Source: Sitta carolinensis
Taxonomy: Eukaryota > Chordata > Aves > Passeriformes > Sittidae
NCBI GenBank assembly: GCA_032173965.1
Contig: CM063283.1
Coordinates: forward strand, 20,254,501-20,318,500
Reading direction: 5' to 3'
DNA length: 64,000 bases
A program made the translations under genes and the position numbers. Under the pieces are notes generated by a model. That model saw only the letters and a list, made by a program, of their open reading frames with translations, was not told the DNA's origin and searched no databases. Numbering within the stretch: the stretch's first letter is position 1; every line of letters starts with the position of its first letter. This document shows positions 25,440 through 36,830 of the stretch, piece by piece.

Positions 25440-26704
25440 AAATCTTGAGTGCAATCACACAGCACATACAGAACAACCAGAGGATCAGGCACAGGTTTAG
25501 GAGAGGCAGATCCTGCTTACCAACTTAATCTCCTTCTATGACCACACGACCCACTTAGTGGATGAGGGTAAGGTTGTGGATGTTGTCTAGCTGGACTTCA
25601 GCAAACCCTTTCAGAGTGTCTCCCACAGTGCACTCCTGGAAAAGTGAGCTGCCCATGGCTTGGGCAGGTGCACCCTTCTCTGGGTCAAGAACTGACTGGA
25701 AGGTTGGACCCAGAGGATGGTGGGGAATGTTCTGCATCCAGCTGGTGTCCAGTCACTAGTACTGTCCCCTAGGGATCAGTGCTGGGGCCAGTCCTGTTCA
25801 ATATCTTTGTTGATGATCTGCACATGGGGACCAAGTGCGCCTTCAGTAAGTTCATGAACAACACTAAGTTGGGTAGAGTGTTGATCTTCAGGAGGGCAGG
25901 AAGGCTCTGCAGAGGGATTTGGACAGGCTGGATTGATGGGCTGGGGCCAGTTGTAAGGGGTTCAATAGGGTCAAGTGACAGGTCCTGCACTTGGGTCAGA
26001 ACGACCCTATGCTACATACAGAGAAGAAAGTGTCCCATTGGAAAAAGAAACTGGGGTGATGGTCAACATTGGCTGAACATGAACCAGTATGTGCCCAGGT
26101 GGCCAAGAAGGCCAATGGCATCCTGGCTTGTATCCAAAATAGTGTGTCCAGCAGGACCAGGGTAGTGAGTGTCCCCCTGAACTCAGCACTGGTTAGGCCA
26201 CACGACACATAGTGTGTTCAGCTCTAGGCCCCTCACAAGAAGAAAGACATTGAAATGTGTCCAGAGAAGGGCAAAGATGATGAAGGATCTAGAGGCTATG
26301 TCCTATGAGGAGTGGCTGAGAGAGCTGCAGGTTGGCCAGCCTGGAGAAAAGGTGGCTCAAGTGGGACCTTATTTCGCTGTATAACTACCTGAAAGGAGGA
26401 TGTTGCCAGGTGGGTCTCAGTCCTCTCTCACAGGCAACAAGGGACAGAACAAGAGGATACAGCCTCAAGCTGTTCCAGGGAAGTTTCAGGTTGGATGTCA
26501 GGGAGAACTTCTTCAGGGAAAGGGGTTGTCATGCAACAGAATGGGCTGCCCAGGAAGGTGATTCAGTCACCATCCTTGGAGGTATTCAAGAAATGACAGG
26601 ACATGGCACTTAGTGGTCTAGTTGACAAGGTAGTGATTAATTAAAGGTTAGACTCAATGATCTTGGAGGGCTTTTCCAACCTTAATGATTTTATGATTCT
26701 ATGA
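25440..26704 (+). mobile_element. CR1 LINE remnant with dead reverse transcriptase (plus strand)
   Basis: About 1.27 kb of a 5'-truncated CR1 retrotransposon in plus orientation, ending at 26704 with the family 3' end (GATTTTATGATTCTATGA at about 26687-26704). In order one can read the reverse transcriptase palm region. A motif-A-like 'LDFSKPFQSVSH' lies at about 25591-25626, preceded by an in-frame TAG (25588-25590) where the family has Tyr. Next comes 'LGPVLFNIFVDDL' near 25782-25820. The motif-C position at 25851-25862 reads Phe-Met-Asn-Asn instead of the usual Phe-Ala-Asp-Asp, so both metal-binding aspartates are lost. The 3' part of the coding region follows, with 'DRTRG' and '[10 protein letters not shown]' stretches in the frame 26332-26613. 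The frame changes between motifs A and C, so indels are present too. It cannot encode active enzyme. The 5' boundary is approximate. Confidence 0.95.
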
Positions 26705-29700
26705 AAATACAGTGGAAGAGGACCAGGCTATACTCACATTTTCTACACCACACAGCAGATGAAACAACAGTCACTGATGTGTGAAGGGGTGTGTGTGGTT
26801 AAACAGTTACCCTCCCCTGGAATGCAAGGTTCAGGTTCCAGGTTGCAGAAGTGCGACAAATTTGAGATAAGCCAGAGAGATTTGTCTGCACTCTGTGTAT
26901 AACAATAATGCCACACCACATCAAACTACTCTGAATTCCCTGGGCTCTCCAAGTTTTCTGTGATGCATATTGTACATACACATTACAGTACTGAGTGAAT
27001 TTATTGTAGATACCTGTAGTCACTTAAGTCACTTATGCATCTAGGCTTGACTGATTGTACAGGCTTACTCTGTAGTCAATGAAGGGACACAGGATACCTC
27101 AGGGAGACTCACCAGTTCCCAGCATAGATGTCAGAGGTAATTAGAATTATTGCCTTCTGGAACTGTTTATCTGCTGAGCCCATGAAAACCCTACATGTGG
27201 AGCCAGACTAATGGTCTATATTGTAAGACTGTTCATATTAGCCGAAATAAATATTCTCCAGCATGTTGGCAAACATACACTACAGAAACACCATAGAAAC
27301 CTTATTAACCTAATTTCACTTAAATCCTGTATCCCTGATGATCAGAATACATCCAGCTTTCTAATACATTCTGAAAAACAACAATTGGCCAATGATTTCT
27401 TTTTCCAGGAACATCTTTACTCTAGCTTAGAGTGGAATCAGACTAATGCTGCCAGCAGTAAGTGGCAGAAATATTTATTTTGGCTCCTAAATATGAAATT
27501 TAGCTCATTCAGCATTCAGGGTGTTGGCAGGAGAAATGGTATAGTGAAAGCTTTGATTTTTAAAGAGTGTCAGCCCCACCTGACACAATGGAAAATATAA
27601 AGGATTTTTCTTGTACCTATGAGCTTTGAGCAAGAACATTGCAAAGTTCAGTAATGATTTAACAGAATCTGAGCTGTGAACATATGTTGTACATTTGAAA
27701 TGAAAGAGGTTGATAAAGAGCACTACCGAGTAAGTACAATCAATTGCTTTTGTATGAAAAAAATATATTGTCAATGACAGGATAGTACTTATGTGTCTGC
27801 CAGCATAATTCTCAAATTCAACGAGGCTTCTGCTGAAGATATGGTTTCACTAAGTATTTGTTTCTTACATCTTATCTGGCAAATACCAAAATAATATGAA
27901 TACTCCCTGTGAGACAAGCTCCCAGATTATAGCTGAATAATTCAGACACAAGAAGAAGATTCTGGCATGGTCACTGAGCCAGCAGTAAAAGTCAGGTGTT
28001 CTCAGCTGCATAGTTGCCGAGGGCCTGCTCCCTCTCCTTGCAGTGTCCCCATCACTGCCATTCATATGCTTGGTTCAAATTCTCATGGTATTTTTTTTCT
28101 CTGCTACTATCATGCCTCACTATCTATTCTAGACAGCCCCTTCATCACCTTCACTTTATCTTTTGGACATTTCTTGGAGCTTCACTGCAACTTTGCTGTC
28201 CCTTCCTAACACAGAGCTGCCTGTGGCCTTCATGGTCCTGAGCAGGTGGAGAGCTCCCTTCCTCAGATTGTTTCCAGATCACTGCAGAGGGCTAAAATTT
28301 TATGATTGTGCTCAGGCTCACTCACAGCAGGCCTTAAGTTCTTTGGGAATACCACCAATCACAAACCTCTGCCATTGCAAACTCTGAAGGCCTCAGAGAT
28401 ATCTTTAGCCTTTGATGATTTTCTCCCTGTCTTTTAAGACACATAGACCACATTCCTTACAATGACAAAAATATATATTTTCAAATGTTTGCCTTTGAAA
28501 ATTATCAAGTTTATTCTGGATAGAAGACCACATTTTCAAAAGTAGGATCCTGCTTTCAGCACAATTTTGCACAACAGGACACATGGTACACACTGTAAGA
28601 TTACAACCCACTGTTTCAGGCACAAAGACTACATCATTTTTGGAAAATCACAGTTTCATGGTCCTTTGCTATTCCTTCCTCCTAAATGAACACAAAAACC
28701 AGAATAAGACTCCAGAAACAGAAGGTTTACTGCTGAAGCAGCAGAGGATCAAATAACATGGTGTTACCTGGAAAACAGAAGACATCTTCCCAAACAACGT
28801 TAGAGCGGTAATATAAAAGTAAACCTTTACTTGAAAGCTTTCAGGTATAATATGGAAAAAACCCCAAAAAACCAACAAAACATGGCACAGTAATACTACA
28901 ATTTTATAAGATTAGTTGATTAGCATACCTATCATATATTGTCCAATTTAAAGGTTAGTTTGTTAGGTAATAATTTCCTGCTTTCTGACCCACTGGAAAT
29001 GGCCAAGGGGCTTCTTTGCCCCACTTTAGTTATGTCTGGTCCAGATTCTAGTTGGAAAACAGAAGGTCCTTGTAGTTGGTTATCTTCTTGGAATAAGACT
29101 AAACAATATTTTAGGAATGTTTTTAGAAGTTTATTGTTTATTGTTCCTAGATGTAGGGAAAGAAGATAGGAAACTACTAGGAGCAACAGCCATTCATTAG
29201 CAATCTCCAAAGCTAGAAATATATGAAAAATATAAAAAGGCATCAATAGACTCTGGGACATTGAATAGCCTAAAGAATATCTTTTAAGTTCTAAGTTGAT
29301 AATAGACAATTTTTTTTTTTGGTCAGATGTTCCCATTAAATAGGAGTTGCACAGCAAACTGTGATGAGCAGTGTGGAGGCAGGAAGCAGAGCTTGTGTAA
29401 CAAGGAACAGGAGCAGCACATGTTTTGCATTCAGCCAACAGCAGTGTTGAATGACGCTGCTTGGAGCCACATCCAGAACTTCTTGGCCAGGAAGATTAGT
29501 TAGCTGTGTGCCAATGTCTGCAAAGGTAAAGTAAGATGGAATAGAGGGGGCTCTCAGAGACCTGAGAGTTTGCAGATAAATCTCTTGTGAGGGAAGAGGG
29601 TAAATGACTCCCTTTCAAAGAACTGTAACAAGTGTTCAGGCTCAGAGAAGTAATGTAAACAGAACAGTGGAATTCTTTTGCAGACGGAAAATTAAGCTAA

Positions 29701-31207
29701 TATCTCTCACTTTGGATCAAACCACATCCTATTTTCAGGACCATTGAGCCTAGCCACATTAGACATGCATCTGTCCTGTGGTGCTCTTCTCAGCCCAGCA
29801 ATACCATAGCAGACACACCGTTCAGCTCAAAGAAGTTGTTACATTCCAGTTTTTCACCATTAGGGACTGAAAAATTAGTGAATGAAGGTATAGCCCAAAT
29901 GAACAGATAGGCCTTAAATGTACAAAATCCCTTTAAGTCTCAAACAACCTTGATCTTTAATCACTTAGATACTTTTAATCTCATGCTCAGACTAGAAGAT
30001 ATCAGGCAGGCCAAATACAGAATAAGCAATTGCAAACTCTTTCTATGTGAGTATTTACATCTTCACAACTTTGACTTATTTTTGAGACTGAACACCAGTA
30101 ATATTTCATTTTGATTTCCTCATTTACTTTTTTTTTCACTCAGTCTTCTCCTTTAAATAGATTTAAAGCTGCCCATGTTAATTCCTGAATCCTATGCAAA
30201 CAGATACTGAACTAATGTAATAGTGGCACAGTCAGGTTGGAAAATTACAGTGGGGCTAGATTAAGACTCTTCATACACCTGAGATATAAGGGGAAAGCCT
30301 GTTTTTTATTTTCTGGTGTGTTTGGGGTTTTTTAATAGAATCTGTAATAGACAAATTGGAGTAGTTTGGGGTTGTTTTGTTTTGGGATGTTTTTTTGTTT
30401 GTTTTTGGTTTTTTTTAGAGGGATAAACAGTAATTTCAGGGAGAGCAGGAATACAGGGATTCAAGAATTTTTCAAGAAATACACCTGAAAGAAAGTGAGA
30501 AAAATTATGTCTTGAGACTGAGAAATAAGACTCTTTTGTATGAGAATTTAGGGAAAGGTTTACTGTCTAGGAACCCCAGGAAGAGGAAAGTCAGGCCTTT
30601 GTAGAGGTGAAGTACATACAGACCTGGTATAATTTTAATAGGATGTTTTAATGTTATGCTTCACTCCTGCTGCTAGAATTATGCAACAATTTAGCTTGAA
30701 GAGACTGGCATTTTTATTACCACTCAGTCACAAATCTGCTAGCCCAAGAGAAGAACCACAGCTAACAGAAATACATGTGAGTCTGCTGGGGAAGCTCAAC
30801 TGATTGAGCTCTTCTGTGAGAAAATTAAAAAAAAATATATGGAAGCATGAGGACTTAAACATGCCTAGAGGGTATTTGTGGAGACCCAGAAGGGAACAGT
30901 TACGTCCTCTCTCCTTGAATTTACCAAGATTTTAATTCCTTTATCAGCAAACTTCTTGTTACATGGAAGAAGAAGAAGAAATAATAATGGGGAAATGTAT
31001 ATTCAAACATGCAGATACTTAAATCCCTCCAACTCTTACCCTATAGGTAACTGATGTCAGAGGTGACTGCTGCTTATGTGAGTGATTCATGCTTGTACTA
31101 CTGAACTAACAATTTTCCCTGTCTCTTATCAAACAAGGCCCTCCACAATTTAGGACTGCACCTTTTTGCCTGATTGTTATTATCCTAATACAAAACCTCA
31201 TGTGTGC
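26705..31207. other. AT-rich non-coding stretch between two CR1 remnants
   Basis: No gene supported. A 168-codon minus-strand frame (29438-28932) has a hydrophobic middle but no recognisable domain. Overlapping plus frames at 27967-28387 are also unassigned. A T/G-rich low-complexity block is at about 30296-30416, and a short (AAG)n/(AAT)n stretch is near 30967-30987. Confidence 0.5.
30296..30416 (+). repeat. T/G-rich low-complexity block
   Basis: Runs of T interspersed with GGGG and GGG (TTTGGGG, TTTTGGG units), broken by about 30 nt of ordinary sequence near 30334-30360. Similar in composition to the block at 4241-4343. Confidence 0.75.
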
Positions 31208-32003
31208 AAATCATAGAATCATAGGAAGGTTGGTGGCTAAAGGCCATCTAGCTCCAATCCCTCTGCCATGGGCAGATACATCTTTCACTAGACCAGGTTG
31301 CCCAAAGCCCCATCCAGCCTAGTCTTGAACACTTCCAGGGATGAGGTATCCACAACTTCTCTGGCAACCTGTTCCAGTGTCTCATCTCTCTCACAATGAA
31401 GAATTTCTTCCCTATATCTAATCCACAGACCCTCACAGAAAGTTCCTCTCCAGCTTTCTTGCAGGCCCCCTTTAGGTATCAAAAGGCTGCTATAAGAAGG
31501 TCTCCCCGAAGTCTTTTCCTCAGGCTGAACAGTCCCAGCTCTCTCAGCCTGTCATTATACAAGCGGTGCTTCAGCCCCTGATCATTCATCTTCCTGGCCC
31601 TTCTCTGGGCCAAATCCAGCAGCTCCTCATCCTTCTTCTGTTGGGGAGCCCAGAGCTGGATGCAGCACTCCAGGTGGGGTCTCATGAGAGTGGAGCAGAG
31701 GGTGAGAATCCCGTCCCTTGCCCTGCTGCCGCGCTGCTTTAGATGCAGCCCAGGATGCCTTTGGCTTTCTGGGCTGCCAGTGCACATTGCTGGGTCATGT
31801 CGTGCTTCTTGGCCACCAACACATTAATACCTCCATGTCCTTCTCCCCAGGGCTGTCATTAATCCATTCTCTGCCCAGCCTGAATCTGTGCTTGGGATTG
31901 CCCTGACCCAGGCACAGGACCCTGTGCTTGGCCCTATTGAAGTCCATGAGGTTTGCACATGCCCAGCTCTCAAGCTTGTCCAGGTCCCTCTGGATGGCAG
32001 CAG
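31208..32003 (-). mobile_element. CR1 LINE remnant (minus strand)
   Basis: Minus-strand CR1 copy of about 0.8 kb, truncated at its 5' end (near 32003). Its 3' end is at about 31208, where AATCATAGAATCATAGG is the complement of the CR1 terminal repeat. On the minus strand the frame pieces 32093-31824, 31787-31479 and 31482-31288 overlap, in shifted frames, the last third of the CR1 second protein: a 'CAWVRAIP' segment, then 'LMRPHLECCIQLW', 'RLRELGLFSLRKRLRGDL' and 'ETLEQVAREVVD'. Frame changes between them show that it is a fossil. It differs from the copy at 25440 in coding and 3' sequence, which suggests a different CR1 subfamily (inference). Confidence 0.94.
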
Positions 32004-34576
32004 TAAGTCACCACGGTTCCACAGAATGGGCTTTAGTGTCTCCATGCAGCTCCCTGCTTCTGCATTCAATGACTCACAACTGAGCATAATCATTCACAGA
32101 GTGTGCAAACACAGCCAATGCTGTGCAAATTGTGTGAAGTATATATTTTCTCATATATTGCTGACAACACCGGAGAGGCTGAGCACACAAACCAGTGTTC
32201 CTATTGTGATTCAAGCAGTAGGTTTTTCCTGTATTGCAAATGCTTAAAGTTCATTAATCTGGTTTGATGCCGCATGTGACAACATAACTTGAGTCATTTC
32301 AGAGCAGTGTTAGGTCTAAATGATAACAAAAGCAAAATCCAGTAAAAGGTTACTTTTTTTTTCCACTACGCCTTTGATAAACACAAGCTAAAGCTCTGTT
32401 GAATAAAACGAAGCTAGTGTTTTTGTGTTTCAAAGCTGAATCACAATTGAAAAGGTTTCTACGGAAATAAAAAGAAAGAGGCCAAAAGAAAATTGTGTTT
32501 TCTTTTTCCCTTCAAATGGACAAGCTTTGCAGTGGTTATATAATATTTAAGTTACTGAATACGGAACATTACGCTGTTCAAGAATAAATGGTTCACATAT
32601 GCAGAATGATTCAGCCAAATTTACATTCTGTGAATAAATGTTTATTTATGAAATTACACATGCAGCATAACCAAAATGAAGCAGGGACAGGCTATGACAG
32701 CTCTTCTAAAATACATACAATACCAAATCTTTCATGGAGCTACTAAACTGGCATATACATATTCAGTATGTAGCTAAAGCCACAAGAAGCAAACTCACAG
32801 ACAAGAAACAAATTTCTTGCTACAGTGTTCCTGCTTCATCTTTTGCAGGCCATGGACAAACTAGGTGGACCTGCAGAGACATTATGTCAAAATAGGTTTT
32901 TTGAGACACTGGTGAGACAGCAGAAGAATAAAGAAAGAAACAGGATAAATGTTTAAGAGAATCACTTTCTAGCTCCACAGTTAGGGCAGCATTCTAATTC
33001 AGACCAGAAGGAAAAGCAATGATTAACAACTTTAATAAATTCAATATAAGTGGAACCTACATAAAAAAACTTTCAAAAGCATGGCTTTCTAAGCTGCTGG
33101 AAAGGTTGAATAAGTTTCTCAGTGCGAAAGCTCCAAAAAAAATTTCTTCGAATTTGGCTTGAATGCATATTTCTTTGAAACTTGAGGACAGAGCCACATA
33201 GGAAAAATACATGGACTGTACTGAAACTTACTGCACTTGAACTTTGCATTATATAATATGTTAACTTGCAATTTACCGTGGTGGCCTCCTTAGGCCTCTT
33301 CATATAATCAACATGAAAGGGCTAATAAGAAAAGGAAGAGTTTTGCATTAAACAAACTGAGAGACATTATTCTTCAATCACCTGCAGTGTTTTATGGTTT
33401 TGTTTCAATTTTCAGGTAAGAAAGCAGAGACTGAAGAAGCAATTTCCCTCAAGGTAAAGAAAAAGCTAACATATGTGGCTTAGAATTTCGCTTATGGTGG
33501 AGCTGTATCCTGTTCCAGATGCCAATTTCTTCCTCACACATACATGCCTGTGAACCCATATCCTTTCCTGAAATTCCATTTTCCCACCTATGAAACGGGT
33601 GTTATAATCAGCCCAAAGAGATGCCTATTTCTGTTAACGGAAATACCTGTATGTCCAGATGACAACTAAGTGGGAAACAGAACTTGGGAGCCTTCATCCT
33701 AACAGTTCTTGTGTTTCTAAGCCTCCTAATTGAGCACAGCAGCACCACCAAAACTCATGGCTTTCCTAAAGTGTTTATGAAAACTTGTTAAGAGTTTTAA
33801 AGAACCTGTAAGCCTTAAATTGCACAAAGGCACTCTGCACTCTGAAAATCAGAGATCAATATTACTATCAGAAGGAAGACCAAATCAAAACACAAGAGAT
33901 GAAGAATATATTTTAAAAGAGCTGTAATTGTTCCTTTCCTTTTGCAATTTCCAACCAAGATGAGAAAAAAATAAGTACCAACACTGCTAAAGCACAGTAT
34001 TTCCTATGTCCTTGATACTGCTTGTAAACATTACAGTACTGAAAAATCTAAGCAAGTGGTTATAACTTTGAAAACTATTTTCAAAGTTCTGGGACTCAGT
34101 GAGAGCTACAAAAATGAAAGTTATAGCATATGCAGCTAAATTACTGTCAAGGTAGGCATATGCATATTTATGTTTTGGTAGAAGCAGTAAAAGCATTCTT
34201 CATTGTGACTGTGGTTTCTAATACTTGGCATTGGTATGACTTAATAAAGGGTGGATGTGTTCTGTTGAAAATCTGACAATTTTTTGCTTCTCTATAAGCA
34301 AGAATGTAATAATTCCGCTTGAGTGCTCTGAAAGTTATGACTATCTGAAAGAAGCAGCTTGTTGAGTTACAAAAATAATTGAACTTTTAGCTGACACCAT
34401 TAACACCACCCTTGATCTCACTACAAAAATCCTGTGCAAACAGCAAGAGTCTATTTAATTGACCATTATATAAATTGTTGTTAGCTAAATAATTCTATCA
34501 TGATCACATAGATGTTATTTTGATTAGATGATGTTCATAGTGTGTAAGCTGAGCACTTCAATGGTAAAAAATAGTG

Positions 34577-34615
34577 TAGATAAAGTTTATCTAGGTATAC
34601 TTTAGGTATAGATAA
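34577..34615. promoter_or_regulatory. Candidate GATA-motif cluster (weak)
   Basis: TAGATAAA (34577-34584), G, TTTATCTA (34586-34593) is a perfect 8-bp inverted repeat made of two opposed GATA-factor words. A third AGATAA lies at 34610-34615. Such words are short and common in AT-rich DNA, so function is only a possibility. Confidence 0.25.
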
Positions 34616-35184
34616 AATTAATATTTGTTTTTGGAGTAGCAAAAGGAAATTATTTTTATGGCTGTCACACAATTACAATTTAATGTATGATAAACATTTT
34701 CATGCAGAGATACAAAATATTCAGTGTTTCCAGTGGAAGGAAAACAAGTTTTCTGAAGTGCTTTTGGAATCTTGCACATATTTAGTGAGCTTGGTCCATC
34801 TGACACTTTACAGGCTTGGACAGCCTTTGTGTAGATTTCTGTGCATGTGAAATACTTTAGTTCTATTCCAAAAGACTTCAGAGAAACTGGATCAGTCACC
34901 ACAAAAGGGTGGGTTTTTTGTTCTGCTTCTCTAGACAGCATATGGCCAATTCATCTATTCCTAAAGGTTTGAATTTACAGTCACATTTTTCATCTACAAA
35001 TCTTGACCTCTCTCATAGATAAAATATCATAATTCCTGTTTTACACCTGAGCCAAATATAAGGAAGAGAGAAGCAATTTCCTCAGAGTCCTGTGGGGAGT
35101 CACTGTGATGGGTCCCCAGGAATTTGTTCAAGCCTCTTGTCTTGTCCAAAATGAACAAGACCATTAATTTTACTTTATATTGTA

Positions 35185-35207
35185 TTTACATTAATTAATA
35201 ATGTAAA
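35185..35207. repeat. AT-rich inverted repeat, 9-bp arms, 5-nt loop
   Basis: TTTACATTA (35185-35193), ATTAA, TAATGTAAA (35199-35207). The centre contains overlapping TAAT homeodomain-type words. Low complexity makes chance plausible. Confidence 0.75.
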
Positions 35208-36517
35208 GTACTAAAACCAAGTGTCCTTCCTGTGAACGGTTACAGGAAAGACAACCCCAGCAATGAAGGGTGGTTTGCAAAAACATACCAGAGGAATCAG
35301 CTAAACTAAAGAGAGCCTATATGAGACATTGCATTACACAATTGCATCTGTGTTTGTCATCAAATTCAGAACCATCAAAAGTCTGCAAAACTGAGTTGTT
35401 TTGCCACTGTAATACCTCAGACATTTCTGGGAAGTTCAGATTTTTCTAAGAAATACAATAGAATGCTTATCAGTCACTGTAAAATTAGTGTAAACTGAGA
35501 CAAGAACCTGCAACATTCGGCAATGCTTTCTCTCAGGGCCATAGACCCAAACAGTTACATTCACGTTTTCTACATATATTACAGCATTTGTTAAAAAGTG
35601 TATGAAAAGTGTATCCCATATGCATGTAAGCAACAGTCAAGCAATCAAGCTTTATCGATTTCAGCTCTTATAACTAGCAGATAATAAAACAGATACAGAA
35701 CATAACATAAACACAGAAGCCTGATAAGAATGCACAGCTCTCTTTCCATGATTAAGAAAAAAAGCAATCACCATGACAGCCAAGAGGACTATGACTCTAT
35801 TTCATGGCAGCCCTCTAGAATACCAAAATATAATTTGCTCCACATATAATTAAAGCAAATTGATATTTCATTAAAAAACAGAAGCAAGCCAAGAAACTTT
35901 GATAGTACTTGGAAAGTGGCTTGTTTGGTTTTAATTTGGTCTTTTAGGGCTGGTCTCTTGCTCTGATTCTCAGCAGAGGCTTCATTCAGACAAAACAGGG
36001 ATCAGCCCTTACATAAAGTCACTCTTCCCCCATCTTCAAAGTTTTCCCAGGGAAAAGTTTTGTTGAAATATAAATATTTCTGCGGTGCGTTTTGAATGAC
36101 AGGGACACTTTTTGTTCATCTGAAAATTTCCTCTCTCCAAGTCTAGCCTCCCAGAACACGGCTGGAGCGCCAGGGGTACATCCCCATCCTCCCGCTGCTC
36201 CGCGCCCCTCCTCTGCCCCGCAGGACGTCAAGCCGTGAGGGCGCTGGGAGATTGGACGTATCCACGGGGAGTAGCTGCTCTAATAATTTCCTCCATCCCA
36301 CGCCCCCACCTCATGAATTTGTCTAGACACGGAACAATTTTCCCCAAGGCAGATCAACCTCCTCGGCCCTTCCTGCCCCTGGGGCGGGCTCAACAGCGAG
36401 GGTAAGGCGACGCGGGAGGCAGAGCCCGCGGCTCTCGGGCCGCCCTCGGCATTCCCCGGGACAAGCCCTGGGCACGTCCCGGGGGCTCTGGAAAGCGCCT
36501 GGACGAGCGCCCCGGGC

Positions 36518-36551
36518 CACGAACCCGCGGGACCGGGGCACGAACCCGCGG
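36518..36551 (+). repeat. Two-copy 21-bp-period repeat inside the CpG island
   Basis: CACGAACCCGCGG occurs at 36518-36530 and again at 36539-36551, 21 bp apart, with partly similar sequence between and after the copies. It may be a local duplication. Confidence 0.85.
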
Positions 36552-36588
36552 ACCCGGACCCGCTGCGCCGCCTGCGGGCGGGGGACGG

Positions 36589-36605
36589 CGCCACCTGGCG
36601 GGGCC
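36589..36605 (+). promoter_or_regulatory. CTCF-like motif
   Basis: The word CCACCTGGCGGGGC within this span matches the CTCF core CCACCAGGGGGCGC at about 11 of 14 positions by eye. CTCF sites are common in and near CpG islands. A position-weight-matrix score is needed. Confidence 0.35.
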
Positions 36606-36802
36606 GCGGGGGTCCGCAGGCGCGGTGCCCGGGGCCAGCGCCCCCCCGGCTGGTTCGCCGTGCCCCCCGCCCCGGTGTCAACCCGCGCTCCCTGACCCCG
36701 TTTCACCGCCCTTCGCAGGAGATGCTGCTCCCACCCCTGGGCTTTCCGCGGGCGGCGCCTGTTTCAGAAGCGGGCGGGGGCTGTTTGCGTAAATGCCTCT
36801 CC

Positions 36803-36808
36803 CACGTG
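36803..36808. promoter_or_regulatory. E-box CACGTG
   Basis: Canonical CACGTG palindrome at the edge of the CpG island, the class bound by MYC/MAX, USF and CLOCK-type bHLH factors. Presence is certain; use is unknown. Confidence 0.4.
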
Positions 36809-36830
36809 TACGGAAAGGCGACTTTTCCCT

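Larger units (their letters stand above)
32004..36154. other. AT-rich non-coding stretch upstream of the CpG island
   Basis: No gene is supported. 32240-32660 is AT-rich sequence with several transcription-factor-like words (see findings). A GATA-like cluster lies at 34577-34615 and an AT-rich inverted repeat at 35185-35207. A 107-codon minus frame at 34941-34618 is unassigned. Confidence 0.5.
36155..36830. promoter_or_regulatory. CpG island, candidate promoter region
   Basis: This is the only segment of the window that is strongly GC-rich and dense in CpG, roughly 36155-36830 with weaker shoulders to about 37250. CpG islands of this size usually mark promoters of vertebrate genes (established). 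Visible words include GACGTCA (CRE-like, 36224-36230), a strong plus-strand donor-like AGG/GTAAGG at about 36399-36407, a CTCF-like word at 36589-36605 and an E-box CACGTG at 36803-36808. Long minus-strand frames (127 and 133 codons, 36280-36706) are Arg/Gly/Pro-rich, as expected from GC-rich sequence, and are not good coding candidates. Neither the gene nor its direction can be decided here. Confidence 0.8.

Noticed and set aside
28932..29438. 168-codon minus-strand frame with a hydrophobic middle
   Set aside because: Hydrophobic residues follow from T-rich sequence. No family resemblance, and the plus strand has a competing 76-codon frame.
36280..36706. 127- and 133-codon minus-strand frames in the CpG island
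   Set aside because: GC-rich sequence has few stops. The peptides are Arg/Gly/Pro/Ala-rich and overlap in two frames, typical of non-coding CpG islands.
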